64,000 nt of DNA from Hippophae tibetana (Eukaryota > Streptophyta > Magnoliopsida > Rosales > Elaeagnaceae). Below the pieces are notes generated by a model that saw nothing but the letters and a program-made list of their open reading frames with translations, had not been told where the DNA came from and did no database searches. Position 1 is the first letter of the stretch; each line of letters opens with the position of its first letter. The stretch is from positions 31,546,001 through 31,610,000 of the forward strand of contig CM072801.1 in assembly GCA_037013495.1 (NCBI GenBank). The letters run 5' to 3'. A program made the translations under genes and the position numbers. This document shows positions 23,342-38,200 of this stretch, piece after piece.

Positions 23342-26300
23342 TTGCCAACCTCAAATAAGTTGGTGGCATCTCATTGCATTGTTTTCAGTTCATGTTCTTT
23401 TCTATTCCAATTTGATCATCTTAACCCTTTTCTAAGCAATTTACTCATTCTTAATCCTTTGAGTTCATATGTTGTTCCCCTAAAGGTTCCGCATCATTTG
23501 GTATCAAGCCTTTGTTGCTGAAAATATGTTATCTATCTTCTTATATTTATTTTTTGAATTTTACATTTAAAAAAACTTCGTCCATTGAATTTTCTGTGTT
23601 TTCATTAGACACAAATCACAAAGAAAGATAGATATTTGTTTACCAAGTCTTGTGTTTTCTTTTAATTTTCTTGTCATTATTTTTTCTTTCCATATCATTT
23701 CCTTTCTTTCTTGAAATTCTGTTTACCTTTTTCTTTTGTAATGTTTTCTGTGTTCAATCTGTTTTTTTAATTTAAAGAAACTATAGAGATGCTACAGTTC
23801 CTAGTTTCAAGAAAAACTAGGTTATTAATATCGGTGGCAATATTAAATTGTTGAAACTTTTAATTCGTGCATCGAAATGACTATTATAATGTAGCAAATA
23901 GCAACTCTTTTGATTCCTAAAAAGACAATGAAAGAATAGTTTATTTACCGGCAGTTTTTAAACCAAAATTACTTTGTTTACAATACTTGCCAACCTCTAA
24001 TAAGTTGGTGGCATCTAATTGCTTTGTTTTCAGTTCATATTCTATTCGGTACCAATTTGATCATCTTAACCCTTTTCTAAGCAATTTACTCATTCTTAAT
24101 CCTTTGAGTTCATATGTTGTTCCCGTAAAGGTTCCGCATTATTTGGTATCAAAGTCTTTGTTGCTGAAAATATATTATCTATCTTCTTATATTTATTTTT
24201 TGAATTTTACATTTAAAAAAACTTCGTCCATTGAATTTGCTTTGCTTTCATAAGTAACAAACCACAATGAAAGATAGATATGTGTATAACAAGTCTTGTG
24301 TTTTCTTACAATTTTGTAGTTCGTATTTTGTCTTTCGACTTAATTTCCTAGTTTTATTTAAATGTTTTGTACCATTTTCCTGTTTTATGTTTTCTATTTC
24401 GATTCCTAAAAACACACTTCAAGAATAGTTTAGTTAACGGCATTTTTTTAACCAAAATTACTTTGTTTACAATACTTGCCAACCTCAAATAAGTTGGTGG
24501 CATCTCATTGCATTGTTTTCAGTTCATGTTCTTTTCTGTTCCAATTTGATCATCTTAACCCTTTTCTAAGCAATTTACTCATTCTTAATCCTTTGAGTTC
24601 ATATGTTGTTCCCCTAAAGGTTCCGCATCATTTGGTATCAAGCCTTTGTTGCTGAAGTATGTTATCTATCTTCTTATATTTATTTTTTGAATTTTACATT
24701 TAAAAAAACTTCGTCCATTGAATTTTCTGTGTTTTCATTAGACACAAATCACAAAGAAAGATAGATATTTGTATACCAAGTCTTGTGTTCTCTTTTAATT
24801 TTCTTGTCATTATTTTTTCTTTCCATATCATTTACTTTCTTTCTTGAAATTCTTTGTACCTTTTTCTTGTGTAATGTTTTCTGTGTTCAATCTGTTTTTT
24901 TAATTTAAAGAAACTATAGAGATGCTACAGTTCCTAGTTTCAAGAAAAACTAGGCTATTAATATCGGTGGCAATATTAAACTGTTGAAACTTTTAATTCG
25001 TGCATCGAAATGACTATTATAATGTAGCAAATAGCAACCCTTTTTATTCCTAAAAAGACAATGAAAGAATAGTTTAGTTACCGGCAGTTTTTAAACCAAA
25101 ATTACTTTGTTTACAATACTTGCCAACCTCTAATAAGTTGGTGGCATCTAATTGCTTTGTCTTCAGTTCATATTCTATTCGGTACCAATTTGATCATCTT
25201 AACCCTTTTCTAAGCAATTTACTCATTCTTAATCCTTTGAGTTCATATGTTGTTCCCGTAAAGGTTCCGCATCATTTGGTATCAAAGTCTTTGTTGCTGA
25301 AAATGTATTATCTATCTTCTTATATTTATTTTTTGAATTTTACATTTAAAAAAACTTCGTCCATTGAATTTTCTTTGCTTTCATAAGTAACAAACCACAA
25401 TGAAAGATAGATATTTGTATAACAAAAATTGTGTTTTCTTACAATTTTGTAGTTCGTATTTTTTCTTTCGACTTAATTTCCTAGTTTTATTTAAATTCTT
25501 TGTACCATTTTCCTATTTTATGTTTTCTATTTCGATTCCTAAAAACACACTTCAAGAATAGTTTAGTTATCGGCATTTTTTTAACCAAAATTTCTTTGTT
25601 TACAATACTTGCCAACCTCAAATAGGTTGGTGGCATCTCATTGCATTGTTTTCAGTTCATGTTCTTTTCTGTTCCAATTTGATTATCTTAACCCTTTTCT
25701 AAGCAATTTACTCATTCTTAATCCTTTGAGTTCATATGTTGTTCCCCTAAAGGTTCCGCATCATTTGGTATCAAGCCTTTGTTGCTGAAATATGTTATCT
25801 ATCTTCTTATATTTATTTTTTGAATTTTACATTTAAAAAAACTTCGTCCATTGAATTTTCTGTGTTTTCATTAAACACAAATCACAAAGAAAGATAGATA
25901 TTTGTATACCAAGTCTTGTGTTTTCTTTTAATTTTCTTGTCATTATTTTTTCTTTCCATATCATTTACTTTCTTTCTTGAAATTCTTTGTACCTTTTTCT
26001 TGTGTAATGTTTTCTGTGTTCAATCTGTTTTTTTAATTTAAAGAAACTATAGAGATGCTACAGTTCCTAGTTTCAAGAAAAACTAGGTTATTAATATCGG
26101 TGGCAATATTAAACTGTTGAAACTTTTAATTCGTGCATCGAAATGACTATTATAATGTAGCAAATAGCAACTCTTTTGATTCCTAAAAAGACAATGAAAG
26201 AATAGTTTAGTTACCGGCAGTTTTTAAACCAAAATTACTTTGTTTACAATACTTGCCAACCTCTAATAAGTTGGTGGCATCTAATTGCTTTGTTTTCAGT

Positions 26301-26741
26301 TCATATTCTATTCGGTACCAATTTGATCATCTTAACCCTTTTCTAAGCAATTTACTCATTCTTAATCCTTTGAGTTCATATGTTGTTCCCGTAAAGGTTC
26401 CGCATTATTTGGTATCAAAGTCTTTGTTGCTGAAAATATATTATCTATCTTCTTATATTTATTTTTTGAATTTTACATTTAAAAAAACTTCGTCCATTGA
26501 ATTTGCTTTGCTTTCATAAGTAACAAACCACAATGAAAGATAGATATGTGTATAACAAGTCTTGTGTTTTCTTACAATTTTGTAGTTCGTATTTTGTCTT
26601 TCGACTTAATTTCCTAGTTTTATTTAAATTTTTTGTACCATTTTCCTGTTTTATGTTTTCTATTTCGATTCCTAAAAACACACTTCAAGAATAGTTTAGT
26701 TAACGGCATTTTTTTAACCAAAATTACTTTGTTTACAATAC
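22852..26741 (+). repeat. 7-monomer higher-order repeat, copy 2 (3890 bp)
   Basis: Starts: 22852 A, 23342 B, 23987 A, 24476 B, 25120 A, 25609 B, 26253 A. Same class order as copy 1. The B at 23342 has a distinct set (tttgtttaccaag, attctgtttacc, ttcttttgtaatg, attaaattgttg) that is repeated at 27232 and, with the last marker reverted, at 29988. Part of this copy was therefore the template for the units to its right. Private change against copy 1: caaagtctttg here and caatgtctttg at the matching A of copy 1 (21230). Confidence 0.87.
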
Positions 26742-27231
26742 TTGCCAACCTCAAATAAGTTGGTCACATCTCATTGCATTGTTTTCAGTTCATGTTCTTT
26801 TCGGTTCCAATTTGATCATCTTAACCCTTTTCTAAGCAATTTACTCATTCTTAATCCTTTGAGTTCATATGTTTTTCCCCTAAAGGTTCCGCATCATTTG
26901 GTATCAAAGCCTTTGTTGCTGAAAATATATTATCTATCTTTTTATATTTATTTTTTGAATTTTACATTTAAAAAACACTTCGTCCATTGAATTTTCTTTG
27001 CTTTCATAAGTAACAAACCACAATGAAAGATAGATATTTGTATAACAAAAATTGTGTTTTCTTACAATTTTGTAGTTCGTATTTTTTCTTTCGACTTAAT
27101 TTCCTAGTTTTATTTAAATGTTTTGTACCATTTTCCTGTTTTATGTTTTCTATTTCGATTCCTAAAAACATACTTCAAGAATAGTTTAGTTAACGGCATT
27201 TTTTTAATCAAAATTACTTTGTTTACAATAC
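26253..27231 (+). repeat. A-A doublet, third copy
   Basis: Repeats the 18963 junction at 26742, 3890 bases after the second copy. Sequence across the joint (cctcaaataagttggt followed by cacatctcattgc) is unchanged. Confidence 0.85.
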
Positions 27232-29498
27232 TTGCCAACCTCAAATAAGTTGGTGGCATCTCATTGCATTGTTTTCAGTTCATGTTCTTTTCTATTCCAA
27301 TTTGATCATCTTAACCCTTTTCTAAGCAATTTACTCATTCTTAATCCTTTGAGTTCATATGTTGTTCCCCTAAAGGTTCCGCATCATTTGGTATCAAGCC
27401 TTTGTTGCTGAAAATATGTTATCTATCTTCTTATATTTATTTTTTGAATTTTACATTTAAAAAAACTTCGTCCATTGAATTTTCTGTGTTTTCATTAGAC
27501 ACAAATCACAAAGAAAGATAGATATTTGTTTACCAAGTCTTGTGTTTTCTTTTAATTTTCTTGTCATTATTTTTTCTTTCCATATCATTTCCTTTCTTTC
27601 TTGAAATTCTGTTTACCTTTTTCTTTTGTAATGTTTTCTGTGTTCAATCTGTTTTTTTAATTTAAAGAAACTATAGAGATGCTACAGTTCCTAGTTTCAA
27701 GAAAAACTAGGTTATTAATATCGGTGGCAATATTAAATTGTTGAAACTTTTAATTCGTGCATCGAAATGACTATTATAATGTAGCAAATAGCAACTCTTT
27801 TGATTCCTAAAAAGACAATGAAAGAATAGTTTATTTACCGGCAGTTTTTAAACCAAAATTACTTTGTTTACAATACTTGCCAACCTCTAATAAGTTGGTG
27901 GCATCTAATTGCTTTGTTTTCAGTTCATATTCTATTCGGTACCAATTTGATCATCTTAACCCTTTTCTAAGCAATTTACTCATTCTTAATCCTTTGAGTT
28001 CATATGTTGTTCCCGTAAAGGTTCCGCATTATTTGGTATCAAAGTCTTTGTTGCTGAAAATATATTATCTATCTTCTTATATTTATTTTTTGAATTTTAC
28101 ATTTAAAAAAACTTCGTCCATTGAATTTTCTTTGCTTTCATAAGTAACAAACCACAATGAAAGATAGATATGTGTATAACAAGTCTTGTGTTTTCTTACA
28201 ATTTTGTAGTTCGTATTTTGTCTTTCGACTTAATTTCCTAGTTTTATTTAAATTTTTTGTACCATTTTCCTGTTTTATGTTTTCTATTTCGATTCCTAAA
28301 AACACACTTCAAGAATAGTTTAGTTAACGGCATTTTTTTAACCAAAATTACTTTGTTTACAATACTTGCCAACCTCAAATAAGTTGGTGGCATCTCATTG
28401 CATTGTTTTCAGTTCATGTTCTTTTCTGTTCCAATTTGATCATCTTAACCCTTTTCTAAGCAATTTACTCATTCTTAATCCTTTGAGTTCATATGTTGTT
28501 CCCCTAAAGGTTCCGCATCATTTGGTATCAAGCCTTTGTTGCTGAAATATGTTATCTATCTGCTTATATTTATTTTTTGAATTTTACATTTAAAAAAACT
28601 TCGTCCATTGAATTTTCTGTGTTTTCATTAAACACAAATCACAAAGAAAGATAGATATTTGTATACCAAGTCTTGTGTTTTCTTTTAATTTTCTTGTCAT
28701 TATTTTTTCTCTCCATATCATTTACTTTCTTTCTTGAAATTCTTTGTACCTTTTTCTTGTGTAATGTTTTCTGTGTTCAATCTGTTTTTTTAATTTAAAG
28801 AAACTATAGAGATGCTACAGTTCCTAGTTTCAAGAAAAACTAGGTTATTAATATCGGTGGCAATATTAACCTGTTGAAACTTTTAATTCGTGCATCGAAA
28901 TGACTATTATAATGTAGCAAATAGCAACTCTTTTGATTCCTAAAAAGACAATGAAAGAATAGTTTAGTTACCGGCAGTTTTTAAACCAAAATTACTTTGT
29001 TTACAATACTTGCCAACCTCTAATAAGTTGGTGGCATCTAATTGCTTTGTTTTCAGTTCATATTCTATTCGGTACCAATTTGATCATCTTAACCCTTTTC
29101 TAAGCAATTTACTCATTCTTAATCCTTTGAGTTCATATGTTGTTCCCGTAAAGGTTCCGCATTATTTGGTATCAAAGTCTTTGTTGCTGAAAATATATTA
29201 TCTATCTTGTTATATTTATTTTTTGAATTTTACATTTAAAAAAACTTCGTCCATTGAATTTGCTTTGCTTTCATAAGTAACAAACCACAATGAAAGATAG
29301 ATATGTGTATAACAAGTCTTGTGTTTTCTTACAATTTTGTAGTTCGTATTTTGTCTTTCGACTTAATTTCCTAGTTTTATTTAAATTTTTTGTACCATTT
29401 TCCTGTTTTATGTTTTCTATTTCGATTCCTAAAAACACACTTCAAGAATAGTTTAGTTAACGGCATTTTTTTAACCAAAATTACTTTGTTTACAATAC
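26742..29498 (+). repeat. 5-monomer higher-order repeat, copy 1 (2757 bp)
   Basis: Starts: 26742 A, 27232 B, 27877 A, 28366 B, 29010 A. It is the 7-monomer unit less one A-B dimer: the A with gtcttcag and gaaaatgtattatc is missing. Markers shared with the following copy are tatcttgttatat in the last A and attaacctgttg in the second B. The copies differ at tatctgcttat (28561) versus tatctacttat (31316). Confidence 0.86.
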
Positions 29499-29987
29499 TT
29501 GCCAACCTCAAATAAGTTGGTCACATCTCATTGCATTGTTTTCAGTTCATGTTCTTTTCGGTTCCAATTTGATCATCTTAACCCTTTTCTAAGCAATTTA
29601 CTCATTCTTAATCCTTTGAGTTCATATGTTTTTCCCCTAAAGGTTCCGCATCATTTGGTATCAAAGCCTTTGTTGCTGAAAATATATTATCTATCTTTTT
29701 ATATTTATTTTTTGAATTTTACATTTAAAAAACACTTCGTCCATTGAATTTTCTTTGCTTTCATAAGTAACAAACCACAATGAAAGATAGATATTTGTAT
29801 AACAAAAATTGTGTTTTCTTACAATTTTGTAGTTCGTATTTTTTCTTTCGACTTAATTTCCTAGTTTTATTTAAATGTTTTGTACCATTTTCCTGTTTAT
29901 GTTTTCTATTTCGATTCCTAAAAACATACTTCAAGAATAGTTTAGTTAACGGCATTTTTTTAATCAAAATTACTTTGTTTACAATAC
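29010..29987 (+). repeat. A-A doublet, fourth copy
   Basis: Repeats the 18963 junction at 29499, this time 2757 bases after the third copy, in step with the shortened 5-monomer unit. The second A has lost one T (cctgtttatg instead of cctgttttatg at about 29893), so it is 489 rather than 490 bp. Confidence 0.85.
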
Positions 29988-32254
29988 TTGCCAACCTCAA
30001 ATAAGTTGGTGGCATCTCATTGCATTGTTTTCAGTTCATGTTCTTTTCTATTCCAATTTGATCATCTTAACCCTTTTCTAAGCAATTTACTCATTCTTAA
30101 TCCTTTGAGTTCATATGTTGTTCCCCTAAAGGTTCCGCATCATTTGGTATCAAGCCTTTGTTGCTGAAAATATGTTATCTATCTTCTTATATTTATTTTT
30201 TGAATTTTACATTTAAAAAAACTTCGTCCATTGAATTTTCTGTGTTTTAATTAGACACAAATCACAAAGAAAGATAGATATTTGTTTACCAAGTCTTGTG
30301 TTTTCTTTTAATTTTCTTGTCATTATTTTTTCTTTCCATATCATTTCCTTTCTTTCTTGAAATTCTGTTTACCTTTTTCTTTTGTAATGTTTTCTGTGTT
30401 CAATCTGTTTTTTTAATTTAAAGAAACTATAGAGATGCTACAGTTCATATTTTCAACAAAAACTAGGTTATTAATATCGGTGGCAATATTAAACTGTTGA
30501 AACTTTTAATTCGTGCATCGAAATGACTATTATAATGTAGCAAATAGCAACTCTTTTGATTCCTAAAAAGACAATGAAAGAATAGTTTATTTACCGGCAG
30601 TTTTTAAACCAAAATTACTTTGTTTACAATACTTGCCAACCTCTAATAAGTTGGTGGCATCTAATTGCTTTGTTTTCAGTTCATATTCTATTCGGTACCA
30701 ATTTGATCATCTTAACCCTTTTCTAAGCAATTTACTCATTCTTAATCCTTTGAGTTCATATGTTGTTCCCGTAAAGGTTCCGCATTATTTGGTATCAAAG
30801 TCTTTGTTGCTGAAAATATATTATCTATCTTCTTATATTTATTTTTTGAATTTTACATTTAAAAAAACTTCGTCCATTGAATTTTCTTTGCTTTCATAAG
30901 TAACAAACCACAATGAAAGATAGATATGTGTATAACAAGTCTTGTGTTTTCTTACAATTTTGTAGTTCGTATTTTGTCTTTCGACTTAATTTCCTAGTTT
31001 TATTTAAATTTTTTGTACCATTTTCCTGTTTTATGTTTTCTATTTCGATTCCTAAAAACACACTTCAAGAATAGTTTAGTTAACGGCATTTTTTTAACCA
31101 AAATTACTTTGTTTACAATACTTGCCAACCTCAAATAAGTTGGTGGCATCTCATTGCATTGTTTTCAGTTCATGTTCTTTTCTGTTCCAATTTGATCATC
31201 TTAACCCTTTTCTAAGCAATTTACTCATTCTTAATCCTTTGAGTTCATATGTTGTTCCCCTAAAGGTTCCGCATCATTTGGTATCAAGCCTTTGTTGCTG
31301 AAATATGTTATCTATCTACTTATATTTATTTTTTGAATTTTACATTTAAAAAAACTTCGTCCATTGAATTTTCTGTGTTTTCATTAAACACAAATCACAA
31401 AGAAAGATAGATATTTGTATACCAAGTCTTGTGTTTTCTTTTAATTTTCTTGTCATTATTTTTTCTTTCCATATCATTTACTTTCTTTCTTGAAATTCTT
31501 TGTACCTTTTTCTTGTGTAATGTTTTCTGTGTTCAATCTGTTTTTTTAATTTAAAGAAACTATAGAGATGCTACAGTTCCTAGTTTCAAGAAAAACTAGG
31601 TTATTAATATCGGTGGCAATATTAACCTGTTGAAACTTTTAATTCGTGCATCGAAATGACTATTATAATGTAGCAAATAGCAACTCTTTTGATTCCTAAA
31701 AAGACAATGAAAGAATAGTTTAGTTACCGGCAGTTTTTAAACCAAAATTACTTTGTTTACAATACTTGCCAACCTCTAATAAGTTGGTGGCATCTAATTG
31801 CTTTGTTTTCAGTTCATATTCTATTCGGTACCAATTTGATCATCTTAACCCTTTTCTAAGCAATTTACTCATTCTTAATCCTTTGAGTTCATATGTTGTT
31901 CCCGTAAAGGTGCCGCATTATTTGGTATCAAAGTCTTTGTTGCTGAAAATATATTATCTATCTTGTTATATTTATTTTTTGAATTTTACATTTAAAAAAA
32001 CTTCGTCCATTGAATTTGCTTTGCTTTCATAAGTAACAAACCACAATGAAAGATAGATATGTGTATAACAAGTCTTGTGTTTTCTTACAATTTTGTAGTT
32101 CGTATTTTGTCTTCCGACTTAATTTCCTAGTTTTATTTAAATTTTTTGTACCATTTTCCTGTTTTATGTTTTCCATTTCGATTCCTAAAAACACACTTCA
32201 AGAATAGTTTAGTTAACGGCATTTTTTTAACCAAAATTACTTTGTTTACAATAC
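29499..32254 (+). repeat. 5-monomer higher-order repeat, copy 2 (2756 bp)
   Basis: Starts: 29499 A, 29988 B, 30633 A, 31122 B, 31766 A. Near-identical to the preceding unit, with private changes such as gttttaattagac (30247), ttcatattttcaacaaaa (30443), aaggtgccgc (31908) and cttccgac (32111). It is followed by a B monomer rather than another A, so the run of doublets ends here. Confidence 0.86.
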
Positions 32255-35200
32255 TTGCCAACCTCAAATAAGTTGGTGGCATCTCATTGCATTGTTTTCA
32301 GTTCATGTTCTTTTCTGTTCCAATTTGATCATCTTAACCCTTTTCTAAGCAATTTACTCATTCTTAATCCTTTGAGTTCATATGTTGTTCCCCTAAAGGT
32401 TCCGCATCATTTGGTATCAAGCCTTTGTTGCTGAAGTATGTTATCTATCTTCTTATATTTATTTTTTGAATTTTACATTTAAAAAAACTTCGTCCATTGA
32501 ATTTTCTGTGTTTTCATTAGACACAAATCACAAAGAAAGATAGATATTTGTATACCAAGTCTTGTGTTCTCTTTTAATTTTCTTGTCATTATTTTTTCTT
32601 TCCATATCATTTCCTTTCTTTCTTGAAATTCTTTTTACCTTTTTCTTTTGTAATGTTTTCTGTGTTCAATCTGTTTTTTTATGGAAAGAAACTATAGAGA
32701 TACTACAGTTCATAGTTTCAAGAAAAACTAGGTTATTAATATCAATGGCAATATTAAACTATTGAAACTTTTAATTCGTGCATCGAAATGACTATTATAA
32801 TGTAGCAAATAGCACCTATTTCGATTCCTAAAAAGACAATGAAAGAATAGTTTAGTTACCGGCAGTTTTTAAACCAAAATTACTTTGTTTACAATACTTG
32901 CCAACCTCTAATAGGTTGGTCGCATCTCATTGCATTGTTTTCAGTTCATGTTCTTTTCGGTTCCAATTTGATCATCTTAACCCTTTTCTAAGCAATTTAC
33001 TCATTCTTAATACTTTGAGTTCATATGTTTTTCCCCTAAAGGTTCCGCATCATTTGGTATCAAAGCCTTTGTTGCTGAAAATATATTATCTATCTTTTTA
33101 TATTTATTTTTTGAATTTTACATTTAAAAAACACTTCGTCCATTGAATTTTCTTTGCTTTCATAAGTAACAAACCACAATGAAAGATAGATATTTGTATA
33201 ACAAAACTTGTGTTTTCTTACAATTTTGTAGTTCGTATTTTTTCTTTCGACTTAATTTCCTAGTTTTATTTAAATTCTTTGTACCATTTTCCTGTTTTAT
33301 GTTTTCTATTTCGATTCCTAAAAACACACTTCAAGAATAGTTTAGTTATCGGCATTTTTTTAACCAAAATTTCTTTGTTTACAATACTTGCCAACCTCAA
33401 ATAGGTTGGTGGCATCTCATTGCATTGTTTTCAGTTCATGTTCTTTTCTGTTCCAATTTGATAATGTTAACCCTTTTCTAAGCAATTTACTCATTCTTAA
33501 TCCTTTGAGTTCATATGTTGTTCCCCTAAAGGTTCCGCATCATTTGGTATCAAGCCTTTGTTGCTGAAGTATGTTATCTATCTTCTTATATTTATTTTTT
33601 GAATTTTACATTTAAAAAAACTTCGTCCATTGAATTTTCTGTGTTTTCATTAGACACAAATCACAAAGAAAGATAGATATTTGTATACCAAGTCTTGTGT
33701 TCTCTTTTAATTTTCTTGTCATTATTTTTTCTTTCCATATCATTTACTTTCTTTCTTGAAATTCTTTGTACCTTTTTCTTGTGTAATGTTTTCTGTGTTC
33801 AATCTGTTTTTTTAATTTAAAGAAACTATAGAGATACTACAGTTCCTAGTTTCAAGAAAAACTAGGTTATTAATATCGGTGGCAATATTAAACTGTTGAA
33901 ACTTTTAATTCGTGCATCGAAATGACTATTATAATGTAGCAAATAGCAACTCTTTTGATTCCTAAAAAGACAATGAAAGAATAGTTTAGTTACCGGCAGT
34001 TTTTAAACCAAAATTACTTTGTTTACAATACTTGCCAACCTCTAATAAGTTGGTGGCATCTAATTGCTTTGTTTTCAGTTCATATTCTATTCGGTACCAA
34101 TTTGATCATCTCAACCCTTTTCTAAGCAATTTACTCATTCTTAATCCTTTGAGTTCATATGTTGTTCCCGTAAAGGTTCCACATTATTTGGTATCAAAGT
34201 CTTTGTTGCTGAAAATATATTATCTATCTTCTTATATTTATTTTTTGAATTTTACATTTAAAAAAACTTTGTCCATTGAATTTTCTTTGCTTTCATAAGT
34301 AACAAACCACAATGAAAGATAGATATGTGTATAACAAGTCTTGTGTTTTCTTACAATTTTGTAGTTCGTATTTTGTCTTTCGACTTAATTTCCTAGTTTT
34401 ATTTAAATGTTTTGTACCATTTTCCTGTTTTATGTTTTCTATTTTGATTCCTAAAAACACACTTCAAGAATAGTTTAGTTAACGGCATTTTTTTAACCAA
34501 AATTACTTTGTTTACAATACTTGCCAACCTCAAATAAGTTGGTGGCATCTCATTGCATTGTTTTCAGTTCATGTTCTTTTCTGTTCCAATTTGATCATCT
34601 TAACCCTTTTCTAAGCAATTTACTCATTCTTAATCCTTTTAGTTCATATGTTGTTCCCCTAAAGGTTCCGCATCATTTGGTATCAAGCCTTTGTTGCTGA
34701 AGTATGTTATCTATCTTCTTATATTTATTTTTTGAATTTTACATTTAAAAAAACTTCGTCCATTGAATTTTCTGTGTTTTCATTAGACACAAATCACAAA
34801 GAAAGATAGATATTTGTATACCAAGTCTTGTGTTCTCTTTTAATTTTCTTGTCATTATTTTTTCTTTCCATATCATTTACTTTCTTTCTTGAAATTCTTT
34901 GTACCTTTTTCTTGTGTAATGTTTTCTGTGTTCAATCTGTTTTTTTAATTTAAAGAAACTATAGAGATGCTACAGTTCCTAGTTTCAAGAAAAACTAGGT
35001 TATTAATATCGGTGGCAATATTAAACTGTTGAAACTTTTAATTCGTGCATCGAAATGACTATTATAATGTAGCAAATAGCAACCCTTTTTATTCCTAAAA
35101 AGACAATGAAAGAATAGTTTAGTTACCGGCAGTTTTTAAACCAAAATTACTTTGTTTACAATACTTGCCAACCTCTAATAAGTTGGTGGCATCTAATTGC

Positions 35201-38200
35201 TTTGTTTTCAGTTCATATTCTATTCGGTACCAATTTGATCATCTCAACCCTTTTCTAAGCAATTTACTCATTCTTAATCCTTTGAGTTCATATGTTGTTC
35301 CCGTAAAGGTTCCACATTATTTGGTATCAAAGTCTTTGTTGCTGAAAATATATTATCTATCTTCTTATATTTATTTTTTGAATTTTACATTTAAAAAAAC
35401 TTCGTCCATTGAATTTTCTTTGCTTTCATAAGTAACAAACCACAATGAAAGATAGATATGTGTATAACAAGTCTTGTGTTTTCTTACAATTTTGTAGTTC
35501 GGATTTTGTCTTTCGACTTAATTTCCTAGTTTTATTTAAATGTTTTGTACCATTTTCCTGTTTTATGTTTTCTATTTCGATTCCTAAAAACACACTTCAA
35601 GAATAGTTTAGTTAACGGCATTTTTTTAACCAAAATTACTTTGTTTACAATACTTGCCAACCTCAAATAAGTTGGTGGCATCTCATTGCATTGTTTTCAG
35701 TTCATGTTCTTTTCTGTTCCAATTTGATCATCTTAACCCTTTTCTAAGCAATTTACTCATTCTTAATCCTTTGAGTTCATATGTTGTTCCCCTAAAGGTT
35801 CTGCATCATTTGGTATCAAGCCTTTGTTGCTGAAGTATGTTATCTATCTTCTTATATTTATTTTTTGAATTTTACATTTAAAAAAACTTCGTCCATTGAA
35901 TTTTCTGTGTTTTCATTAGACACAAATCACAAAGAAAGATAGATATTTGTATACCAAGTTTTGTGTTCTCTTTTAATTTTCTTGTCATTATTTTTTCTTT
36001 CCATATCATTTACTTTCTTTCTTGAAATTCTTTGTACCTTTTTCTTGTGTAATGTTTTCTGTGTTCAATCTGTTTTTTTAATTTAAAGAAACTATAGAGA
36101 TGCTACAGTTCCTAGTTTCAAGAAAAACTAGGTTATTAATATCGGTGGCAATATTAAACTGTTGAAACTTTTAATTCGTGCATCGAAATGACTATTATAA
36201 TGTAGCAAATAGCAACCCTTTTTATTCCTAAAAAGACAATGAAAGAATAGTTTAGTTACCGGCAGTTTTTAAACCAAAATTACTTTGTTTACAATACTTG
36301 CCAACCTCTAATAAGTTGGTGGCATCTAATTGCTTTGTCTTCAGTTCATATTCTATTCGGTACCAATTTGATCATCTTAACCCTTTTCTAAGTAATTTAC
36401 TCATTCTTAATCCTTTGAGTTCATATGTTGTTCCCGTAAAGGTTCCGCATCATTTGGTATCAAAGTCTTTGTTGCTGAAAATGTATTATCTATCTTCTTA
36501 TATTTATTTTTTGAATTTTACATTTAAAAAAACTTCGTCCATTGAATTTTCTTTGCTTTAATAAGTAACAAACCACAATGAAAGATAGATATTTGTATAA
36601 CAAGTCTTGTGTTTTCTTACAATTTTGTAGTACGTATTTTGTCTTTCGACTTAATTTCCTAGATTTATTTAAATTTTTTGTACCATTTTCCTGTTTTATG
36701 TTTTCTATTTCGATTCCTAAAAACACACTTCAAGAATAGTTTAGTTAACGGCATTTTTTAACCAAAATTACTTTGTTTACAATACTTGCCAACCTCAAAT
36801 AGGTTGGTGGCATCTCATTGCATTATTTTCAGTTCATGTTCTTTTCTGTTCCAATTTGATCATCTTAACCCTTTTCTAAGCAATTTACTCATTCTTAATC
36901 CTTTGAGTTCATATGTTGTTCCCCTAAAGGTTCCGCATCATTTGGTATCAAGCCTTTGTTGCTGAAAATATGTTATCTATCTTCTTATATTTATTTTTTG
37001 AATTTTACATTTAAAAAAACTTCGTCCATTGAATTTTCTGTGTTTTCATTAGACACAAATCACAAAGAAAGATAGATATTTGTTTACCAAGTCTTGTGTT
37101 TTCTTTTAATTTTCTTGTCATTATTTTTTCTTTCCATATCATTTCCTTTCTTTCTTGAAATTCTTTTTACCTTTTTCTTTTGTAATGTTTTCTGTGTTCA
37201 ATCTGTTTTTTTAATTTAAAGAAACTATAGAGATGCTACAGTTCCTAGTTTCAAGAAAAACTAGGTTATTAATATCGGTGGCAATATTAAACTGTTGAAA
37301 CTTTTAATTCGTGCATCGAAATGACTATTATAATGTAGCAAATAGCAACTCTTTTGATTCCTAAAAAGACAATGAAAGAATAGTTTAGTTACTGGCAGTT
37401 TTTAAACCAAAATTACTTTGTTTACAATACTTGCCAACCTCTAATAGGTTGGTCGCATCTCATTGAATTGTTTTCAGTTCATGTTCTTTTCGGTTCCAAT
37501 TTGATCATCTTAACACTTTTCTAAGAAATTTACTCATTCTTAATCCTTTGAGTTCATATTTTTTTCCCCTAAAGGTTCCGCATCATTTGGTATCAAAGCC
37601 TTTGTTGCTGAAAATATATTATCTATCTTTTTATATTTATTTTTTGAATTTTACATTTAAAAAACACTTCGTCCATTGAATTTTCTTTGCTTTCATAAGT
37701 AACAAACCACAATGAAAGATAGATATTTGTATAACAAAACTTGTGTTTTCTTACAATTTTGTAGTTCGTATTTTTTCTTTCGACTTAATTTCCTAGTTTT
37801 ATTTAAATTCTTTGTACCATTTTCCTGTTTTATGTTTTCTATTTCGATTCCTAAAAACACACTTCAAGAATAGTTTAGTTATCGGCATTTTTTAACCAAA
37901 ATTACTTTGTTTACAATACTTGCCAACCTCAAATAGATTGGTGGCATCTCATTGCATTGTTTTCAGTTCATGTTCTTTTCTGTTCCAATTTGATCATCTT
38001 AACCCTTTTCTAAGCAATTTACTCATTCTTAATCCTTTGAGTTCATATGTTGTTCCCCTAAAGGTTCCGCATCATTTGGTATCAAGCCTTTATTGCTGAA
38101 AATATATTATCTATCTTCTTATATTTATTTTTTGAATTTTACATTTAAAAAACACTTCGTCCATTGAATTTTCTTTGCTTTCATAAGTAACAAACCACAA

